Assembly (NCBI GenBank): GCA_018303645.1
Contig: JAGVXR010000009.1
Span: 1 to 11,838, forward strand
From: Candidatus Woesearchaeota archaeon
Lineage (GTDB): Archaea > Nanobdellota > Nanobdellia > Woesearchaeales > GW2011-AR4
Reading direction: 5' to 3'
Length of the DNA: 11,838 nt
The notes beneath the pieces were generated by a model. The model had not been told where the DNA came from. It ran no database searches and was given only the letters and a program-made list of their open reading frames with translations. This document shows positions 5,842 through 10,914 of the stretch, piece by piece. Position numbers and translations under genes: made by a program. Each line of letters begins with the position of its first letter. Positions within the stretch are counted from its first letter, which is position 1.

Positions 5842-7047
5842 ATGGTAAGCGTCTGCTTTTATTTCCAGGTTCACCAGCCGCCGAGGCTGAGGAAGTACTC
5901 TATATTCGAGATTGGACACCACAACAATTACTTTGACGAGCGCAAAAACGAAGCGATAATAAAAAAAGTAGCCCGCAAGTGCTATATGCCTGCAAACAGC
6001 ATAATTCTTGACTTGATAAACAAAACAGACGGAAAGTTCAAGGTTGCCTACAGCATGACAGGCATTGTGCTGGAGCAGCTTGAAAAATATGCTCCTGAAG
6101 TGATTGACAGCTTCAAGGCGCTTGTCAACACAGGCTGCGTTGAAATTCTTGACGAAACTTACCACCACACGCTTTCATACCTGTACTCCAAAGAGGAATT
6201 TAAGGAGCAGGTTTTATTGCACAGCAAAAAAATAAGGCAATTGTTTAATTACAAGCCGAAAGTTTTCAGGAACACAGAGCTTGTTTATAATAATGACATT
6301 GCAGGATTTATCGGGAAAATGGGCTATGCGGGGATTATCGCAGAAGGCGCTGACCACATACTTCAATGGCGAAGCCCGAATTTTGTCTACAAGCCAAAGG
6401 GATTGAATAATATAAAGCTGCTTTTGAAGAATTATAGACTCAGCGACGATATTGCCTTTAGATTTTCCGAAAAAAGCTGGAAGGAATTTCCCCTGACAGC
6501 GCCAAAGTATGCAGACTGGATAAACAAAATCAACGGCAACGGCAATGTTGTGAATTTATTTATGGATTATGAAACTTTTGGAGAGCACCAGTGGGAAGAC
6601 AAGGGAATTTTCGAGTTCCTGAGGCATCTGCCGTCTGAGATACTGAAGCACCCTGACAATGATTTTGTAACCCCAAGCGAAGCAATAAAAAGGTACGATG
6701 CGGTTGCTGAGCTTGACTTTCCCCATTATGTAAGCTGGGCTGATATTGAAAGGGACTTAAGCGCATGGCTTGGCAACAAGATGCAGCAGGAAGCAATAAG
6801 CCAAGTCTACAATTTAGAGCCGCATGTGAAACTGTCAAAAAATCCAGCCTTGCTTGACGAGTGGCGAAAGCTGCAGACCAGCGACCATTTCTACTACATG
6901 TGCACAAAGTGGTTCAATGATGGCGATGTGCATAAATACTTCAACCCCTATGACAGCCCTTACGAGGCTTTCATTGCTTACATGAACATACTGAATGATT
7001 TCAGGATGAAGGCGAATAAATTGGGGGAAGTTAAGGTGGTGGGATAA
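5842..7047 (+). CDS. GH57-family alpha-amylase-like glycoside hydrolase
   Basis: A 401-residue protein showing the five GH57 blocks: HQPPR at residues 11-15, ETYHHTL (105-111), FRNTELVYNN with the likely nucleophile E146, FMDYETFGEHQW with the likely acid/base D242, and YVSWADIERDLSAWLGN (296-312). This combination matches cytoplasmic archaeal alpha-amylase-type GH57 enzymes (COG1449-like), shorter than GH57 branching enzymes, which are usually over 500 residues. It acts on alpha-1,4-glucans, probably by hydrolysis or glucanotransfer; which one cannot be told from sequence. No signal peptide is present, so it is intracellular, fitting turnover of stored glycogen with the debranching enzyme. 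A minus-strand ORF of 177 codons over its 5' end is a shadow. Confidence 0.9.
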   Translation: MVSVCFYFQVHQPPRLRKYSIFEIGHHNNYFDERKNEAIIKKVARKCYMPANSIILDLINKTDGKFKVAYSMTGIVLEQLEKYAPEVIDSFKALVNTGCVEILDETYHHTLSYLYSKEEFKEQVLLHSKKIRQLFNYKPKVFRNTELVYNNDIAGFIGKMGYAGIIAEGADHILQWRSPNFVYKPKGLNNIKLLLKNYRLSDDIAFRFSEKSWKEFPLTAPKYADWINKINGNGNVVNLFMDYETFGEHQWEDKGIFEFLRHLPSEILKHPDNDFVTPSEAIKRYDAVAELDFPHYVSWADIERDLSAWLGNKMQQEAISQVYNLEPHVKLSKNPALLDEWRKLQTSDHFYYMCTKWFNDGDVHKYFNPYDSPYEAFIAYMNILNDFRMKANKLGEVKVVG

Positions 7048-7084
7048 AGAGTGTTTATTATTTTATAGTGATAAAAAGCAAAAG

Positions 7085-7092
7085 ATTTAAAA
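7085..7092 (+). promoter_or_regulatory. TATA-box candidate for the orphan gene at 7118
   Basis: A TTTAAAAA element about 29 bases before the ATG, with no gene between. It gives the following orphan gene its own transcription unit, with little or no leader. Confidence 0.45.
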
Positions 7093-7117
7093 ACACATAC
7101 TACTTACATAATTAAAA

Positions 7118-7441
7118 ATGGAACTAAAGTTAGCAAATGGAAAAAAGATTGTTGTTGAAGTTTCTAGTTTAGAGGTCACTGTTGCAGGACAAGGTGATCA
7201 AGGACCTATTCCTCCTGGTTTTAAAAAAACAAATAATTTTCCACCTTTTGTACATGTTAATCCTGAAGATTCTGGTTCTATAGCAACTCTATTTTATGTT
7301 GCGAACCGGGAAATTGATAGTAAAACTAGAGCGTCTGTCGGAGCAACAAGCCCACAGGCATTTTATGTGCTTCACTTGGGTGGTCATATCTACCAGTTAG
7401 ATTTCAAAGGTACTATCGTAGACGGGATTAAAGTCAAGTAG
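7118..7441 (+). CDS. Orphan protein of unknown function (107 aa)
   Basis: A 107-residue soluble protein, MELKLANGKKIVVEV and onward, rich in beta-type residues and Gly/Pro (GQGDQGPIPPGF, then FPPFVHVNPEDSG, then FYVLHLGGHIYQLDF). It has no signal peptide, transmembrane segment or motif that I recognise. Codon choice differs from the neighbours: many T-ending codons (CCT, GTT, ACT, TCT, GCT), against the AGC/GCA/AAG style of the GH57 and DUF-type genes, which suggests acquisition from elsewhere. It has its own TATA-like promoter and sits just before a toxin-antitoxin pair, so it may be mobile cargo. The compact beta-rich composition would suit a small binding or structural domain, but no function can be given. 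Confidence 0.7.
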   Translation: MELKLANGKKIVVEVSSLEVTVAGQGDQGPIPPGFKKTNNFPPFVHVNPEDSGSIATLFYVANREIDSKTRASVGATSPQAFYVLHLGGHIYQLDFKGTIVDGIKVK

Positions 7442-7491
7442 ATAAGTAAATTTATTTCTTTATTGTTTAGCATTCTTTAATGGTGTTTAAA

Positions 7492-7507
7492 TTAGGATAC
7501 TACCTAA
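7492..7507. repeat. Short inverted repeat resembling the MazE operator
   Basis: TTAGG, six bases, CCTAA. The left part, TTAGGATAC, differs by one missing T from the TTAGGTATAC units in front of the antitoxin gene 52 bases downstream. It could be an outlying operator, or chance. Confidence 0.3.
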
Positions 7508-7535
7508 AAAACCACAAAACTATAAAACCAAAACC

Positions 7536-7544
7536 TTTATATAT
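7536..7544 (+). promoter_or_regulatory. TATA box of the MazEF-type operon
   Basis: TTTATATAT matches the archaeal TATA consensus. Its centre is about 26 bases before the antitoxin ATG at 7566, so transcription should start at or next to the A of the start codon (leaderless mRNA). The operator repeats fill the whole space between this box and the start. Confidence 0.65.
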
Positions 7545-7565
7545 TAGGTATACTTTAGGTATACC
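7544..7565 (+). promoter_or_regulatory. Operator: 11-base tandem repeat with palindromic cores
   Basis: TTAGGTATACT (7544-7554) is followed directly by TTAGGTATACC (7555-7565), 10 of 11 bases identical. Each copy contains the palindrome GTATAC, and together they form the inverted repeat GGTATAC, 5 bases, GTATACC (7547-7565). Two sites one helical turn apart are what paired ribbon-helix-helix antitoxin dimers usually bind. The site ends at the base before the start codon and overlaps the expected transcription start, so binding would block transcription: classic toxin-antitoxin autorepression. Confidence 0.7.
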
Positions 7566-7787
7566 ATGAGCGAAATAACAACAATAAAGCTCCAGAAAAG
7601 CACGAAATCGGAATTAAACCATCTCAAGCTCAAGTCTGAAAGCTATAATTCTGCAATAAAAAGGCTGATTTCTGATGCAAGGAATTCGAACTTGAAGGAA
7701 GATCTTATTGAGGCTTACAAGTGCATGGGCAAGAAAGACTTGGAGCTGCTTGAAGAGTGGGAGCAGGCATCCAATGAAGTAGTATAA
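7566..7787 (+). CDS. MazE-like antitoxin, probable ribbon-helix-helix
   Basis: A 73-residue protein. The N-terminus TTIKLQKSTKSELNHLKL (residues 5-22) has the beta-strand then helix pattern of ribbon-helix-helix DNA-binding antitoxins, with a second helix YNSAIKRLISDA (27-38). The acidic C-terminus LLEEWEQASNEVV resembles the tail by which MazE-type antitoxins fill the toxin's RNA-binding groove. It should neutralise the toxin encoded next and repress the operon through the tandem repeat directly upstream. Its TAA overlaps the toxin ATG by one base (TAATG), so translation is coupled. The start is fixed by the leaderless promoter geometry. Confidence 0.8.
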   Translation: MSEITTIKLQKSTKSELNHLKLKSESYNSAIKRLISDARNSNLKEDLIEAYKCMGKKDLELLEEWEQASNEVV

Positions 7788-8143
7788 TGGCTGAGGTAAA
7801 AAGAGGCGACATTTGGCTGGTTAATCTGGAACCAACCATAGGGCACGAAATCAGGAAATCAAGGCCTGCTGTTATAATTCAAAATGATTTGGGAAACAAA
7901 TACAGCCCCATAACCATTGTAGCGCCGATTACTTCACAAAATATAGAAAGAACTTACCCAATAGAAGTCGTTTTGGACAAAAAAAGCTCGGGCTTGGAAA
8001 AGATTTCAAAGGTTCTTCTCAATCAAATAAGGGCCATAGACAAAAGAAGGCTGATAAAAAAACTGGGCAAGATTGATTATGAAACTATGATGAATGTAGA
8101 CTACTCCATAAAGATTAGTTTAGGGCTTGTTGAAATAAATTAA
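7787..8143 (+). CDS. MazF/PemK-family mRNA endoribonuclease toxin
   Basis: A 118-residue protein of the usual MazF length. The sequence opens VKRGDIWLVNLEPTIGHE (residues 4-21), followed by the conserved RKSRPAVIIQND (23-34) carrying R26, the APITS block (46-50) whose Thr/Ser is the second family catalytic position, and QIRAIDKRRL (80-89). MazF toxins cut single-stranded mRNA at short specific sequences and slow growth under stress; the cut site cannot be predicted here. All the key blocks are intact, so it is probably active. It is the second gene of the antitoxin-toxin operon. No gene follows closely: the next one has its own TATA box at 8164. Confidence 0.92.
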   Translation: MAEVKRGDIWLVNLEPTIGHEIRKSRPAVIIQNDLGNKYSPITIVAPITSQNIERTYPIEVVLDKKSSGLEKISKVLLNQIRAIDKRRLIKKLGKIDYETMMNVDYSIKISLGLVEIN

Positions 8144-8163
8144 CTTGCTCCAAAAACCGCAAA

Positions 8164-8172
8164 CTATAAATA
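8164..8172 (+). promoter_or_regulatory. TATA box for the paired DUF genes
   Basis: CTATAAATA, 36 bases before the ATG at 8208. Transcription would start near 8192, leaving a leader of about 15 bases that carries a weak GTGG ribosome-binding candidate. Confidence 0.55.
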
Positions 8173-8207
8173 ATAGCAAATGATTTATGTATTAAAAGAG
8201 TGGTAGC

Positions 8208-8555
8208 ATGGCAAAAAAAAGAGGCAAAACAGCTAGTAGCAAGTCTTCTAAGAAAAGGTTGCAGAGTGTAGAAGTAATAATAAGAAAGAAAATTCTCGGA
8301 GAGGCTCCAGAAGAGCATCATTTTGTTGTAGCAGACGGAAAGAAAATAAAAAATATAATAGAACTTGCCGACGCCCTTGAGACAATGAGCGAGGAAATTT
8401 TCAGGCACCACGCCAATGAGTTCAAGAACGATTTTTCAGCATGGGTTAAGGATGTATTTTATGACCACAGCCTGGCAGAGGACATTTCAAGGGCAAAAAA
8501 CAGGCTTGAAACCCAGATTGCAATATTAAGAAGGCTTGTAAAGGAGCTGATGTAG
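8208..8555 (+). CDS. Conserved protein, DUF5752-like, first of a tandem pair (115 aa)
   Basis: A 115-residue protein with a Lys/Ser-rich, probably disordered start (MAKKRGKTASSKSSKKR), then a folded domain: HHFVVADGKKIKNIIELADAL, FRHHANEFKNDFSAWVKDVF (about residues 65-84) and a C-terminal helix. The motif FxHHxxxxKNDFSxWVxDxxxDxxLA is shared with the next gene. From memory it fits DUF5752, found in archaea and bacteria, sometimes beside glycosyltransferase or polysaccharide genes; the function is unknown. The basic tail suggests contact with nucleic acid or the cell surface but proves nothing. The ORF is followed after a single base by its paralogue, whose Shine-Dalgarno (AGGAG) lies in the end of this gene. 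Confidence 0.85.
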   Translation: MAKKRGKTASSKSSKKRLQSVEVIIRKKILGEAPEEHHFVVADGKKIKNIIELADALETMSEEIFRHHANEFKNDFSAWVKDVFYDHSLAEDISRAKNRLETQIAILRRLVKELM

Positions 8556-8556
8556 T

Positions 8557-8856
8557 ATGGTGACAAAAGACGAGGCAAAAAAATACCTGTGCGATGTGGC
8601 TCCCGAGCAGTGCTTTTGGGTCAACAATGGCCCAATATTGAAAAACATGGAAGAGCTGGCAAACACGCTGCCGGACATGGCAGAAGACACATTCAGGCAC
8701 CACGTAAACAATGAAAAAAACGACTTCAGCAGCTGGGTCAGGGACATTATCGGGGATGCAAAGCTTGCAAACGACTTATTAAGCTCCAAAAACAGGGATT
8801 CTGCATTGAAGAAGGTAAGGGGCAGGGTTAATTCTTTGAGGAAGAAGGCAGGGTAA
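8557..8856 (+). CDS. Conserved protein, DUF5752-like, second of a tandem pair (99 aa)
   Basis: A 99-residue paralogue of the preceding protein without the basic tail. It reads CFWVNNGPILKNMEELANTL, then FRHHVNNEKNDFSSWVRDII and GDAKLANDLL, ending in a basic helix. Against its neighbour the block FRHH, NDFS, W, D and LA is conserved and the rest has drifted. The ATG follows one base after the neighbour's TAG, with AGGAG about 15 bases upstream, so the pair is translated from one mRNA and the proteins may form a heterodimer. The function is unknown; in this window the pair sits between a toxin-antitoxin module and translation/transcription genes, and the glycogen genes are only about 1.2 kb upstream. 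Confidence 0.85.
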   Translation: MVTKDEAKKYLCDVAPEQCFWVNNGPILKNMEELANTLPDMAEDTFRHHVNNEKNDFSSWVRDIIGDAKLANDLLSSKNRDSALKKVRGRVNSLRKKAG

Positions 8857-8880
8857 ACTCGCCTTTATTTCTCCGATAGC

Positions 8881-8902
8881 TTTAAATACTACCTTTAAAT
8901 AT
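8881..8902 (+). promoter_or_regulatory. Two tandem TATA boxes before the zinc-ribbon/rpoK/rps17e run
   Basis: TTTAAATAC (8881-8889) and TTTAAATAT (8894-8902), 13 bases apart, both good archaeal TATA boxes. The second would start transcription near 8925, leaving about 25 bases of leader with a strong GAGGTG ribosome-binding site before the ATG at 8951. Confidence 0.55.
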
Positions 8903-8950
8903 CCAGCCGAGCCATGCTGCTTCAAGTAAGGCTTGTTCTGAGGTGGAAAA

Positions 8951-9061
8951 ATGGATGAGGAGCAAAGGGAATGCCCGAGTTGCGGCACTGTGCTTGAAGA
9001 CGGCGAAGTTGAATGCCCGTCATGCGGCGAAAGCTTTATAGATGATGATGAAGTGCAGTAA
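8951..9061 (+). CDS. Small acidic double-CxxC zinc-ribbon protein (36 aa)
   Basis: A 36-residue protein: MDEEQRECPSCGTVLEDG, then EVECPSCGES and an acidic tail. Two CPSCG knuckles 12 residues apart make a compact zinc ribbon. The ribosome-binding site GAGGTG (8941-8945 and just before) is one of the best in the window and fixes the start. It leads a gene run ending in rpoK and rps17e, so a role in transcription or translation is possible, but it is not RpoP or RpoN, whose sequences differ. Acidic residues flank both knuckles, unlike most nucleic-acid-binding ribbons, so a protein-binding role is as likely. Confidence 0.75.
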   Translation: MDEEQRECPSCGTVLEDGEVECPSCGESFIDDDEVQ

Positions 9062-9079
9062 ATGATGGGGGTGAGCCAA

Positions 9080-9151
9080 ATGAAGAGTTTTTTTGACGAA
9101 GAAGGCGGCTATTGGGATGGCAATGGCGACGATGAAGGAGACGAAGACTAG
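9080..9151 (+). CDS. Possible acidic micropeptide (23 aa)
   Basis: Between the zinc ribbon and rpoK, an ATG at 9080 preceded by GGGGGTGAG encodes MKSFFDEEGGYWDG and an Asp/Glu-rich end, stop TAG at 9149-9151. The good ribosome-binding site and the position inside a gene run suggest translation; 15 of 23 residues are Asp, Glu or Gly. Alternative ATGs at 9062 and 9065 would add six or five residues. It may instead serve only to carry ribosomes to rpoK, 15 bases on. Confidence 0.4.
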   Translation: MKSFFDEEGGYWDGNGDDEGDED

Positions 9152-9166
9152 CAATACCGGGCAAAA

Positions 9167-9415
9167 ATGGAAGAATACACAAAATACGAGCATGCACGGA
9201 TTATAGGCGCAAGGGCGCTGCAGATTTCAATGGGCGCTCCGATGCTTGTAAATCTTGCAGACGATGATCTTAAGAGAATGGGGTACAACCCAATAGAAAT
9301 AGCCAAGCTTGAATTCAAGCAGGGCCTGATACCTATGAATATCAAAAGGCCGTTTCCAGGCGCAGCAGCCAAGGAAATCCCGGCAAAGCCGTTTGACCAG
9401 ACCAAGCTTGAGTAA
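9167..9415 (+). CDS. rpoK: RNA polymerase subunit K (Rpb6 homologue)
   Basis: An 82-residue protein with the RpoK/Rpb6/omega core: YTKYEHARIIGARALQISMG (residues 4-23), APMLVNL, then NPIEIAKLEFKQGLIPMNIKR (44-64). The family clamps the largest polymerase subunit and aids assembly. The length is near the usual archaeal 60-90, with a short extra C-terminal tail (PFPGAAAKEIPAKPFDQ). It is followed 21 bases later by the S17e gene; a translation/transcription gene cluster is normal for archaea. The minus-strand ORF over the same bases is a shadow. Confidence 0.95.
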   Translation: MEEYTKYEHARIIGARALQISMGAPMLVNLADDDLKRMGYNPIEIAKLEFKQGLIPMNIKRPFPGAAAKEIPAKPFDQTKLE

Positions 9416-9436
9416 AAAAATAATGGGTTTTAACTA

Positions 9437-9685
9437 ATGGGAAGAATAAAAACGCTGCTTTCGAAGAGAATTGCAAAAAAGCTTATCAAGGCGCATAGCG
9501 ATGAATTTACTCCTGAATTTGACAAGAACAAAGCCCTTGTTCAGAAGTACACAACTGTGACTTCCTCAAAGCTCAGGAACATTATTGCAGGCTACACTGC
9601 AAGGCTTGTAAAGCAAAAGATTATTCTTGACAAGGAGCCGAAAAGAAGGATGCATGAAGAGGACTTAAGCAAGTATTACGAGTAA
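9437..9685 (+). CDS. rps17e: Small-subunit ribosomal protein S17e
   Basis: An 82-residue protein. MGRIKTLLSKRIAKKLIKAH at the start and FDKNKALVQKYTTVTSSKLRN, IIAGYTARLVKQ in the middle are the S17e pattern (family hallmark: FxxNK....I.SKKLRNKIAGY). The protein occurs in archaea and eukaryotes, not bacteria, and is the clearest marker of the domain of this genome. It contributes to the 30S subunit. Its stop lies within the first of two hairpins that end this gene run. Confidence 0.93.
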   Translation: MGRIKTLLSKRIAKKLIKAHSDEFTPEFDKNKALVQKYTTVTSSKLRNIIAGYTARLVKQKIILDKEPKRRMHEEDLSKYYE

Positions 9686-9703
9686 ACTGAAAAATCAGTT
9701 TAC
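9682..9703. terminator. Perfect hairpin at the end of rps17e
   Basis: GTAAACTGA, loop AAAA, TCAGTTTAC: nine pairs with no mismatch. It contains the rps17e stop. No long T-run follows on either strand, so termination or mRNA 3'-end protection are both possible. Confidence 0.5.
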
Positions 9704-9714
9704 ACTTTAATCAA

Positions 9715-9733
9715 GTTGGGCATAAAGCCCAAC
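9715..9733. terminator. Second perfect hairpin between convergent operons
   Basis: GTTGGGC, loop ATAAA, GCCCAAC: seven pairs, GC-rich for this genome. It lies 5 bases before the coaD stop read from the other strand. Together with the hairpin at 9682 it forms a bidirectional barrier between the rps17e run and the coa operon. Confidence 0.5.
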
Positions 9734-9737
9734 GAAT

Positions 9738-10220
9738 TTATTTCCTGAATTTCTCTCTCAGTTTTTTCTCAACAATTGCAGGCACAAATCCCTTCACAGA
9801 GCCGCTGAACATCGCGATTTCCTTGACAATGCTTGAGCTCAGGAAAGCATAATCATCCTTTGTCATGAGGAAAATTGTCTCAACGTCCTTTGCAAATTCC
9901 CTGTTGAACTGGGCTCTCTGGAACTCAAACTCAAAGTCCGAGATTGCGCGCAAGCCCCTTATTATCACATTTGATTTTTTCTTCTTGACATAGTCCAGAA
10001 GCAAGCCGTTGAAGTGCTCAATCTCTATCCTGTGATTGTGCTTTTTTAATGACTCCTTCAGCATTCCCACCCTTTCTTCAGGAGAAAAAGTTGCGGTTTT
10101 CTGCGGGTTCTCGCCGACAAGAATATACAATTTGTCAAATAATTTTAATGCCCTTTCTATTATATCAATGTGCCCGTTGGTTACGGGATCAAATGCGCCG
10201 GGATAAACTGCTGTTTTCAT
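9738..10220 (-). CDS. coaD: Phosphopantetheine adenylyltransferase, bacterial type
   Basis: A 160-residue protein, the normal length for bacterial CoaD. It joins 4'-phosphopantetheine and ATP to dephospho-CoA, the fourth step of CoA synthesis. AVYPGAFDPVTNGHIDII (residues 4-21) holds the nucleotidyltransferase TxGH motif (TNGH, 14-17); RGLRAISDFEFEFQ (88-101) and LSSSIVKE (127-134) are the other CoaD blocks. Archaea usually carry a different PPAT (COG1019 type), so this looks transferred from bacteria. Its ATG overlaps the stop of hepT by ATGA, so it is coupled to the toxin gene and to the operon starting at coaE. All motifs are intact. Confidence 0.95.
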   Translation of the reverse strand: MKTAVYPGAFDPVTNGHIDIIERALKLFDKLYILVGENPQKTATFSPEERVGMLKESLKKHNHRIEIEHFNGLLLDYVKKKKSNVIIRGLRAISDFEFEFQRAQFNREFAKDVETIFLMTKDDYAFLSSSIVKEIAMFSGSVKGFVPAIVEKKLREKFRK

Positions 10221-10573
10221 TTTTCTTCTTTTTCCATGCTTAACAATAATTTTTTCAGCTTTGGCTTCAATTTTGGTATTTCAGCTTTTATCGCAGCCCA
10301 GACAAGCTTGTAGTCAATTCCAAAGTATGCATGGATTAATCTGTCCCTCATTCCAGCCATTGATTTCCATTGAATGTCCTTATGCTCTTCCTTTACCTTT
10401 TTAGGTATATGCTTTACAGCTTCGCCAATTACCTCAAATTTCCTTATAACTGCGCTTGAGGTCTTTTCATCCGCCTCCAGCTCATCGAGAGCCATATCTC
10501 CTGCAAATTCCTCAATATGCTCCATAGCATCAATAATGTCCTTTATGAATAGCTTATAGTCTCTTTTCTTCAT
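10217..10573 (-). CDS. hepT: HepT-like HEPN-domain RNase toxin
   Basis: A 118-residue all-helical HEPN protein (DUF86/HepT type). The catalytic and AMPylation motif RX4HXY is present as R76-DRLI-H81-A-Y83 within GMRDRLIHAYFGID. HEPN toxins of this type cut RNA, and the cognate MntA is known to inactivate HepT by attaching AMP to the Tyr of this motif. The gene follows mntA with a 4-base ATGA overlap and is itself followed by coaD with another. The nucleotidyltransferase-then-HEPN order is the usual one. The basic C-terminus (KPKLKKLLLSMEKEEK) may reflect the overlap with coaD. All motif residues are intact. Confidence 0.9.
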   Translation of the reverse strand: MKKRDYKLFIKDIIDAMEHIEEFAGDMALDELEADEKTSSAVIRKFEVIGEAVKHIPKKVKEEHKDIQWKSMAGMRDRLIHAYFGIDYKLVWAAIKAEIPKLKPKLKKLLLSMEKEEK

Positions 10574-10872
10574 ACCCTAACCACATCCTTGACAATGCTG
10601 CTTTTCAATTCAGGCCTTATGCCCCTCTCTGAAACTACATCTACCTTTAGCTTTAGCTTTTCCTCAAGATAGTTTCCCAATCCGACAAAATCAAAAAGGG
10701 TTGCATTAGGATTAAATTTTACAAGAATATCTACATCGCTTGTCTTTTTCTGCTCGCCCCTTGAATAAGAGCCGAATATGCCCAATTCTTTGACATTGTA
10801 CCTTTTCCTTAATTCAGCCTTGCTTGAAGCCAATAAGCTTTGAATTTGTTTCAGCTTTTTTATTCCAGCCAT
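10570..10872 (-). CDS. mntA: MntA-like minimal nucleotidyltransferase antitoxin
   Basis: A 100-residue minimal nucleotidyltransferase (COG1669-like). GIFGSYSRGEQKKTSDVDIL (residues 31-50) carries the GSX10DXD core with D46 and D48; the third metal-binding Asp is D78 in KVDVV. Family knowledge: MntA-type enzymes AMPylate the HEPN toxin partner and so silence it. I chose the ATG at 10872 (MAGIKKLKQ) over the longer TTG at 10893 because the extra residues look unlike the family. It lies 42 bases after coaE and overlaps hepT by ATGA, so its expression depends on the coaE promoter unless a weak internal one exists. Confidence 0.9.
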   Translation of the reverse strand: MAGIKKLKQIQSLLASSKAELRKRYNVKELGIFGSYSRGEQKKTSDVDILVKFNPNATLFDFVGLGNYLEEKLKLKVDVVSERGIRPELKSSIVKDVVRV

Positions 10873-10914
10873 CTTTACAATCCTACACAACAACCTAACG
10901 CCTTTTCAATATTT

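Noticed and set aside
5450..6168. Minus-strand ORFs of 108 and 177 codons over the GT4/GH57 junction
   Set aside because: Antisense to GH57 and the GT4 3' end; translations are Phe/Val/Cys-rich without motif and have no promoter of their own.
6560..6907. Minus-strand ORF of 115 codons within GH57
   Set aside because: Antisense to the fourth and fifth GH57 blocks; a shadow.
8913..8954. ATG at about 8913 opening a 14-residue peptide that overlaps the 36-residue zinc-ribbon start
   Set aside because: No ribosome-binding site and a stop right after the real ATG; the strong GAGGTG clearly serves the ATG at 8951.
8115..8988. Four minus-strand ORFs over the paired DUF genes and the zinc-ribbon leader
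   Set aside because: Shadows of two homologous plus-strand genes whose similarity to each other proves that the plus frames are the coding ones.
9148..9405. Minus-strand ORF of 85 codons over rpoK
   Set aside because: Antisense to RpoK, which is unambiguous.
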